Made by a program: the position numbers and the translations under genes. This document shows, piece after piece, positions 58,890-64,000 of a stretch of 64,000 nucleotides of DNA. Every line of letters begins with the position of its first letter. Position 1 is the first letter of the stretch. The notes below the pieces were generated by a model, which was not told the DNA's origin, did not search any database, and was given only the letters and a program-made list of their open reading frames with translations. The stretch is from Massilia litorea. Its GTDB lineage: Bacteria; Pseudomonadota; Gammaproteobacteria; Burkholderiales; Burkholderiaceae_D. The stretch covers positions 4,898,001-4,962,000 of the forward strand of contig NZ_CP062941.1 in the NCBI RefSeq assembly GCF_015101885.1, given 5' to 3'.

Positions 58890-61800
58890 TCAGGCCGAGA
58901 GCCGTTCAAACGTGCCGAGCATCGCCTCGAGCGCCGGCAGCGCGTCCCGGATCTCGGCCTGCAGCCCGCGGTCGGCCGCCTCTTCCAGCCCTGTGCACAG
59001 CGCCACGAGCTCGCCCGCCCCGAGGTGGGCGGCACTGCCGCGCAGCCCGTGCAGCACGCGCGCACAGGCCTCCAGGTCCCCGCCTTCCAAGGCCGCGCGC
59101 AGTTCGGCGCGGCGGCGCGGCAAGTCGGCGGCGAAGGCGGCGCGCATGCGCGCATGCAGGGCTGCCGCCCGCATTTCGGGTGACTGCGCCGGCGGCGCTG
59201 CGGGCGGCACGTCGGCGATGCCGAACATTGCGTCCAGTTCGGCCACGCTCGGTCCGGCGGGCGGCATCGGCGCCAGCTCGATGCCGCGCTGCAGCTGGCG
59301 CTCGATGGCCCGGCTCAATTGATAGTGCAGTGCCGCCTCGTCGATCGGCTTGGCCAGGAACCCGTCCATGCCGCAGGCAAGATACCGGTCGCGGTCCTCG
59401 TCGCTGGCATTCGCCGTGAGCGCGACGATCATCACGTGCTGGTCGAGCACCGGTGCGTCGAGCGTACCGCCGGCACGGATCAGGCGCGTGGCGGTGGCGC
59501 CGTCGATTTCCGGCATGCGTCCGTCCATCAGGACGATGTCGAAGCGCGTGTGGGCGCAAGCTGCCACCGCCAGCGCCCCGTTCTCGACCACTTCGATCTG
59601 GTGCCCCATTTCCTCGACCATCATGCGGGCGATGATCTGGTTGGTGGCAAAGTCCTCGGCGCACAGCACGCGCAGGCGGTGGGTGTGCGGCATGCGCGGT
59701 ACGTGCTCGACCGTTGGCGGCTCGACGCCGTCGCTAAGGGGCAGCACGAAGCTGAAGGTACTGCCCCTTCCCTGCACGCTCGTCACGCCGATCGTGCCAC
59801 CCATCAATTCGACCAGCTGGCGGCAGATCGCCAGGCCAAGTCCGGTGCCGCCGTAGCGGCGCGTGGTGGTCGTGTCGGCCTGCTCGAATTTCTGGAACAG
59901 GCGCGGCAGCGCGCCGGGCGCGATGCCGATGCCGGTGTCCTGCACCGAAAACCGGATCATGTGTCCCGTTGAATCGTCCGTTCCCGGCGCCTGGTCGACG
60001 GGTCGCCGTTCCACGCGCAGGGTGACTTGTCCGCTCGGCGTGAACTTGAAGGCATTTCCGACCAGGTTGATCAGCACCTGGCGCAGGCGCGTCGGGTCGC
60101 CCACCACAAAGCGCGGCAGGTTGTCGGCGAGCTCGATTGAGAAGCCGACGCTGTGCGCGGCGGCCTGCTCGGCGAACAGGCCGACCACGTTCTGGATCGC
60201 GGCGTCGAGCGCGAAGTCGATGTTTTCGATGGTCAGCTTGCCCGCTTCGATCTTCGAAAAATCGAGCAGGTCGTTGATGATCGCCAGCAGCGACTGGGCA
60301 TTCGCCTGGCCGCGCTCGATCTGTTCGCGCGTGCTCGGGCGCACGGCGTTGTCGCGCAGCGCGAACCCGAGCATGCCGATCACGCCGGCCAGCGGCGTGC
60401 GCATCTCGTGGCTCATGTTGGCCAGGAATTCCGATTTCTGGCGCGCCGCGTCCTCGGCGCGCTGCTTGGCCAGCTGCAGGCGCTGCTCGTTCTCGTACAG
60501 GGCGCGGTTGGCTTCCGCCAGTTCGCTGGTGTTGCGGCTCACTTCGCGCTCGCGCTCGCGCAATTCCTCGGTCTGGCGCTCGAGGAGGCTGTTCTGCTGC
60601 GCGATTTCGCGGGTACGGGTGCTGACCAGGCCCTCGAGGCGCTCCTTCTGGCGGCGCAGGCCGCGCACGCGCAGGGCGTAGCCGGCATACGAGCCGCCGA
60701 GCAGGAGGAAGGCGACCGCGCCGCGGAACCACCAGGTGCCCCAGACCGGCGGCTCGACCGTGATGTCGAGGGTCGCCGGGGTCTCGCTCCATACCCCGTC
60801 CTTGTTGGCGGCGCGCACCCGGAACACGTAGTGGCCCGGCTCGAGATTCGTATAGGTTGCGAAGCGTTTGCCGGCGTCCGTGTACACCCATCCCTGGTCG
60901 AAGCCCTCGAGTTTATAAGCGAAGCGGTTGCGCTTGGGCGCCGCGTAGTGCAATGCCGAGAATTCGAGCGAGAACACCGAGTGCTGGAACGAGAGCGTGA
61001 TCGCGCGCGTGTTCTCGACCGGGCCCGTGAGCAGCCACGGATAGGCTTGCTGTACCGGCCGGTTGAAGATCTGGATGCCGGTGATGACGGCAGGCGGCGC
61101 GATGCCGTTGTAGCGCAGAGCGCGCGGGTCAAACGCGGTCATGCCGTTGAAGCCACCGAAATACAGGGTGCCGTCCGACGCACGCAGGGCCGCGCCGTCG
61201 AAATAGGCGCCGTCGATGGTGCCGTCGGCCGCCGTGTAGCTGCGCCAGCTGTTGTTGGCCGGATCGAAGCGCGACAGGCCGTTGTTGGTGCTGACCCAGA
61301 TCACGCCGGCGGCGTCTTCCAGCATCGCCGCCACCGAATCGTCGACCAGGCCGTCGCGCGTCGTGTAGCGCACGAAGCTGACGGAACCGTCGGCGGCCGT
61401 GACCATCTTGTTCAGGCCGCCGGCGGTGCCGACCCAGACGTTGCCGGCGTGGTCTTCGAGCAGCGCGTGCACCTCGTTGTGGCTCAGGCTACTCGCCTGG
61501 TAGGGATCGTGGCGGAAATGGCGGAAGCGTTTATTGACGCGGTCGAGCAGGTCGAGGCCGTTGAACGAGCCGACCCAGAGCCGGCCGCGCCGGTCTTCCA
61601 GCACCGGGCGCACCATGTCGTCGGCCAGGCTGGCCTGGCGGTTGGGGTCGTGCCGGTAGGACTCGAGCGCGCCGCTACGCGGGTCGAGCCGGTGCAGGCC
61701 GCCGCGGGTGGCGATCCAGACCGCACCGTCGCGCCCGAGCGTCATCTTGCGGACGTTGTTGGCGTCGGCGTCTTCCGGCACCAGTACCCGGCGCGTGAAG

Positions 61801-63140
61801 CGGCCGCGTGCCGGGTCGAAGCGGGTGATGCCGGTGCGGCCGCCGATCCAGACGATGCCGTCGTGGTCGCGCACCAGGGCATTGACCGCGGTGTCGATCA
61901 GGCTGTTCGGATTGCCGGGGTCGTGGCGCCAGATACGGTAGGCGCCGGGTCCGCTCTTGGCCGGATCATAGTGCTGCAGCGTGGCGGCGCTGGCCACCCA
62001 GAGCTTGCCGGCGCCATCGTCCTCGATGGCACGTACCCGGTTGTCGGCGGAAATGCCGAGGCCGTCATTCTCGCGCACGATGCGCGCGAAGCCGCCACTG
62101 CTCAGGTCGACCCGCGAGACGCCGCCATACCAGGTGCCGACCCAGAAGGTACCGACGCGGTCGCGGAACAAGGCGGAAATATAGTTGTCGGCCACGCTGT
62201 GCTTGTCGGTGACGACCCGGCGGTGCGCCTCGAAGCGGTCGTGCGCCTTGTCCCAGCGAAACACACCATCGTCGTGGCTGCCCACCCAGACCTGGCCCTG
62301 GCCATCGTCATACAGGGTGGAGATCCAGGTGCGCGGGATGCCGTCCTCGGGGCCGTAGCGGCGCGGGGCAGCCGCGCCGCTCCCCAGCGGCCTGCGTTCC
62401 AGCCCGGTCAGCAGGCCGATCCAGAGGTTATCCCCGGCATCGAGCAGCAGCGACTGCACCTTCTCCTGGGGGCCCGAAGCAAGCCGGTGATGTTCGAAGC
62501 GCAGCCCCGCGCCGTCCAGGCTGTCGAGGCCGGCGCCAGTGGCGATCCAGAGGCGGCCGCGCTTGTCGAGGGCCAGCGCGTTGATGCCGTCGTCGGCCAG
62601 GCTGTCGGGGTCGCCGTCGACGTGGTGCCAGGTCGTAAAACGTCCGCTGGCGATGTCGACGTGCTGCAGGCCGTCGGCGGTACCGAGCCACAAACCGTCC
62701 TTGCCGTCGTCGACGATGGCGCGCACGTGGATGTCGCCATTGCCGCGCCGTCCCGAACCACCGGTAGGCAGGTACGGGCGGAATGTCTGGGCCGTCGGGT
62801 CGTACAGCGCCAGGCCGCCGTCGGTGCCGACCCACAAGCGTCCCTTGCGGTCCGCGTGCAGCACCCGGACCCAGTTGCTGGCCAGCGTAGTGGGGTCGCC
62901 GACGGCGTTACGGAAATTGACGAAGCGGTAACCGTCGAAACGCGACAGGCCGTTCTGGGTGCCGAACCACATGAAGCCGTCACGGTCCTGGGCCATGGCC
63001 AGCACCGATTCCTGGGCCAGGCCATCCTCGACGCTCAGGTGCTCGAAGCGCAGGGTCGGCGCCGGCCCGGCCAGGGCCGGGCCGAGCATGCCGAGACAGC
63101 CGGCCAGCGCCAGCAGCCATCCGGACAGCAGCGCCCTCAT
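58890..63140 (-). CDS. Hybrid histidine kinase with periplasmic propeller, receiver and Hpt
   Basis: 1416-residue sensor. After a signal peptide (about 1-25) come some fourteen Reg_prop repeats of two seven-bladed propellers (VWVGTAGGLNKM, LWVGSFNGLDLL), a Y_Y_Y domain (about 730-790) and one membrane helix (about 805-825). Then a coiled coil, HisKA with NMSHEMRTPLAGVIGML (His about 911), HATPase with LINLVGNAFKFTPSG, a receiver with VLMDGRMPEIDG (Asp about 1201) and an Hpt domain with VLHGLRGSAAHLG (His about 1363). Layout like two-component systems sensing polysaccharide fragments, but without the AraC DNA-binding domain of those proteins; output must pass through another regulator. The ATG at 63140 gives the signal peptide. 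Confidence 0.95.
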   Translation of the reverse strand: MRALLSGWLLALAGCLGMLGPALAGPAPTLRFEHLSVEDGLAQESVLAMAQDRDGFMWFGTQNGLSRFDGYRFVNFRNAVGDPTTLASNWVRVLHADRKGRLWVGTDGGLALYDPTAQTFRPYLPTGGSGRRGNGDIHVRAIVDDGKDGLWLGTADGLQHVDIASGRFTTWHHVDGDPDSLADDGINALALDKRGRLWIATGAGLDSLDGAGLRFEHHRLASGPQEKVQSLLLDAGDNLWIGLLTGLERRPLGSGAAAPRRYGPEDGIPRTWISTLYDDGQGQVWVGSHDDGVFRWDKAHDRFEAHRRVVTDKHSVADNYISALFRDRVGTFWVGTWYGGVSRVDLSSGGFARIVRENDGLGISADNRVRAIEDDGAGKLWVASAATLQHYDPAKSGPGAYRIWRHDPGNPNSLIDTAVNALVRDHDGIVWIGGRTGITRFDPARGRFTRRVLVPEDADANNVRKMTLGRDGAVWIATRGGLHRLDPRSGALESYRHDPNRQASLADDMVRPVLEDRRGRLWVGSFNGLDLLDRVNKRFRHFRHDPYQASSLSHNEVHALLEDHAGNVWVGTAGGLNKMVTAADGSVSFVRYTTRDGLVDDSVAAMLEDAAGVIWVSTNNGLSRFDPANNSWRSYTAADGTIDGAYFDGAALRASDGTLYFGGFNGMTAFDPRALRYNGIAPPAVITGIQIFNRPVQQAYPWLLTGPVENTRAITLSFQHSVFSLEFSALHYAAPKRNRFAYKLEGFDQGWVYTDAGKRFATYTNLEPGHYVFRVRAANKDGVWSETPATLDITVEPPVWGTWWFRGAVAFLLLGGSYAGYALRVRGLRRQKERLEGLVSTRTREIAQQNSLLERQTEELREREREVSRNTSELAEANRALYENEQRLQLAKQRAEDAARQKSEFLANMSHEMRTPLAGVIGMLGFALRDNAVRPSTREQIERGQANAQSLLAIINDLLDFSKIEAGKLTIENIDFALDAAIQNVVGLFAEQAAAHSVGFSIELADNLPRFVVGDPTRLRQVLINLVGNAFKFTPSGQVTLRVERRPVDQAPGTDDSTGHMIRFSVQDTGIGIAPGALPRLFQKFEQADTTTTRRYGGTGLGLAICRQLVELMGGTIGVTSVQGRGSTFSFVLPLSDGVEPPTVEHVPRMPHTHRLRVLCAEDFATNQIIARMMVEEMGHQIEVVENGALAVAACAHTRFDIVLMDGRMPEIDGATATRLIRAGGTLDAPVLDQHVMIVALTANASDEDRDRYLACGMDGFLAKPIDEAALHYQLSRAIERQLQRGIELAPMPPAGPSVAELDAMFGIADVPPAAPPAQSPEMRAAALHARMRAAFAADLPRRRAELRAALEGGDLEACARVLHGLRGSAAHLGAGELVALCTGLEEAADRGLQAEIRDALPALEAMLGTFERLSA

Positions 63141-63354
63141 GCGGTGAAAAAACAAACAGGAAATGTCCTGCCCGCGGCTACGAGGCAGGAGCAGGAACGG
63201 ACTGCCGCGCACGGCCGGAAAGCATGCTGTCCGGCGCCGGCGGCGAGGAGGAAATGATCAGGTTGGCGGTCCACTCCGCAAGGTTAGCAAACAATTCCGG
63301 ACATGAGTGGATTTATTGCCCTCAAGCTACTCTTAGTTGCCCATTCATCGCCCA

Positions 63355-64000
63355 TTAATCGCCCTTTGCAACCCCTTCGCGTCGCGGATCCGCACCACCG
63401 AACCACCAGGGCTCGCCATGGATCTGCAAGCGCATGATGCCGTGCAGGCCGGAATTCTGTTCAGTCTGGCGCACCGTGTGGCCGCGCGCCGTCAGCGCAT
63501 TGACCGTCGCTTGCGGGAAACGCCCTGCTTCCAGCTCGGTCGGACCGTTGCGGCTGCCGAAATTCGGCAGCGCAATCGCCTGCTGCACGTTCAGGCCCCA
63601 GTCGAGGGTGCCGACCAGCACTTTCGCCACATAATTGATGATGGCCGGACCGCCGGGTGAACCGACCGCCAGCACCAGCTTCCCGGTTTGCTTGTCGAAC
63701 ACGACGGTCGGCGACATGGCGCTGCGCGGACGCTTGCCGGCCTGCACCCGGTTCGCGATCGGGCCGTCGGCGTCAACCGAATCGAAAGAAAAATCGGTCA
63801 GCTGGTTGTTCAGAATAAAGCCGTCGACCATCTGGCGCGAACCGAACGCGTCCTCGACCGTCGTCGTCATCGACAGGCCGGCGCCGTGGCTGTCGACCAC
63901 CACCAGGTGCGAGGTGGACGGCGTTTCGATGGCGTTGTCCTTGCCCCAGGCCACCTCCATGCCGGGCGGATTGCCGGCCGGCGCTTCGCCCATCGAGCGT
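63355..64000 (-). CDS. ggt: Gamma-glutamyltransferase, C-terminal part (cut by window edge)
   Basis: At least 215 codons, open at the right edge. The nucleophile threonine region TSHLVVVDSHGAGLSMTTT and the next block VEDAFGSRQMVDGFILNNQLTDFSF are diagnostic for the small subunit. The glycine pair in GSPGGPAIINYVAKVL builds the oxyanion hole. The usual nucleophile pair reads TSH where TTH is common. The enzyme cleaves glutathione and related gamma-glutamyl compounds in the periplasm. The large subunit and signal peptide are outside the window. Confidence 0.93.
   Translation of the reverse strand, partial: RSMGEAPAGNPPGMEVAWGKDNAIETPSTSHLVVVDSHGAGLSMTTTVEDAFGSRQMVDGFILNNQLTDFSFDSVDADGPIANRVQAGKRPRSAMSPTVVFDKQTGKLVLAVGSPGGPAIINYVAKVLVGTLDWGLNVQQAIALPNFGSRNGPTELEAGRFPQATVNALTARGHTVRQTEQNSGLHGIMRLQIHGEPWWFGGADPRREGVAKGD

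Overview
The window is GC-rich chromosomal DNA of a betaproteobacterium, most likely an Oxalobacteraceae member of the Massilia/Telluria type. This is inferred from gene content: an AcnD/PrpF methylcitrate pathway, two isocitrate dehydrogenase types, rpsT divergent from murJ, clpS-clpA, a PEP-CTERM protein and exosortase-style exopolysaccharide genes. No plasmid, phage, transposase or CRISPR signal was seen.

Left part (1-29 kb): a truncated four-PAS GGDEF/EAL protein, then the propionate module. prpB-prpC-GNAT-acnD-prpF is one leftward operon behind a textbook sigma-54 promoter, and the sigma-54 activator gene prpR is divergent. Next come a lipoprotein, a reverse transsulfuration pair (cystathionine beta-synthase plus a Cys/Met-metabolism PLP enzyme), a chemoreceptor, a tricorn-like protease, clpS-clpA, a cold-shock gene, and two unrelated NADP-isocitrate dehydrogenases. 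The two dehydrogenase genes share a nearly identical promoter/operator block. A pseudouridine synthase gene lies between them. A DUF2243 membrane protein, rpsT and murJ follow.

Middle part (30.7-44.4 kb): an eleven-gene leftward operon for a secretion or pilus machine that mixes type II parts (GspG, GspF, GspE, secretin) with type IV pilus-style PilM/N/O/P alignment proteins. It has three extra pseudopilin-like proteins and no prepilin peptidase. Nearby are a secreted ExeM-type nuclease, a plausible substrate, and a PEP-CTERM protein in the nuclease's operon.

Right part (44.7-54.4 kb): a leftward exopolysaccharide cluster with a glycosyltransferase, a decayed glycosyltransferase, a heparinase-like lyase, wecB, a decayed wecG, galE, a sugar nucleotidyltransferase and manC. 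Two of its three glycosyltransferase genes carry internal deletions and frame breaks, so the pathway may be inactive here unless the breaks are sequence errors. The end holds an ABC-F ATPase (uup), tRNA-Arg(CCT), a DedA protein, a response regulator with a degenerate Hpt-like tail, a large periplasmic-propeller hybrid kinase, and a truncated gamma-glutamyltransferase.

A small palindromic repeat (GTAGGGTGGGC ... GCCCACGCG) recurs at gene ends. Several genes (clpS, murJ, prpR) lack a Shine-Dalgarno sequence and have a -10-like hexamer so close to the ATG that leaderless transcripts are possible. All functional calls come from reading the sequence; no database search was run.
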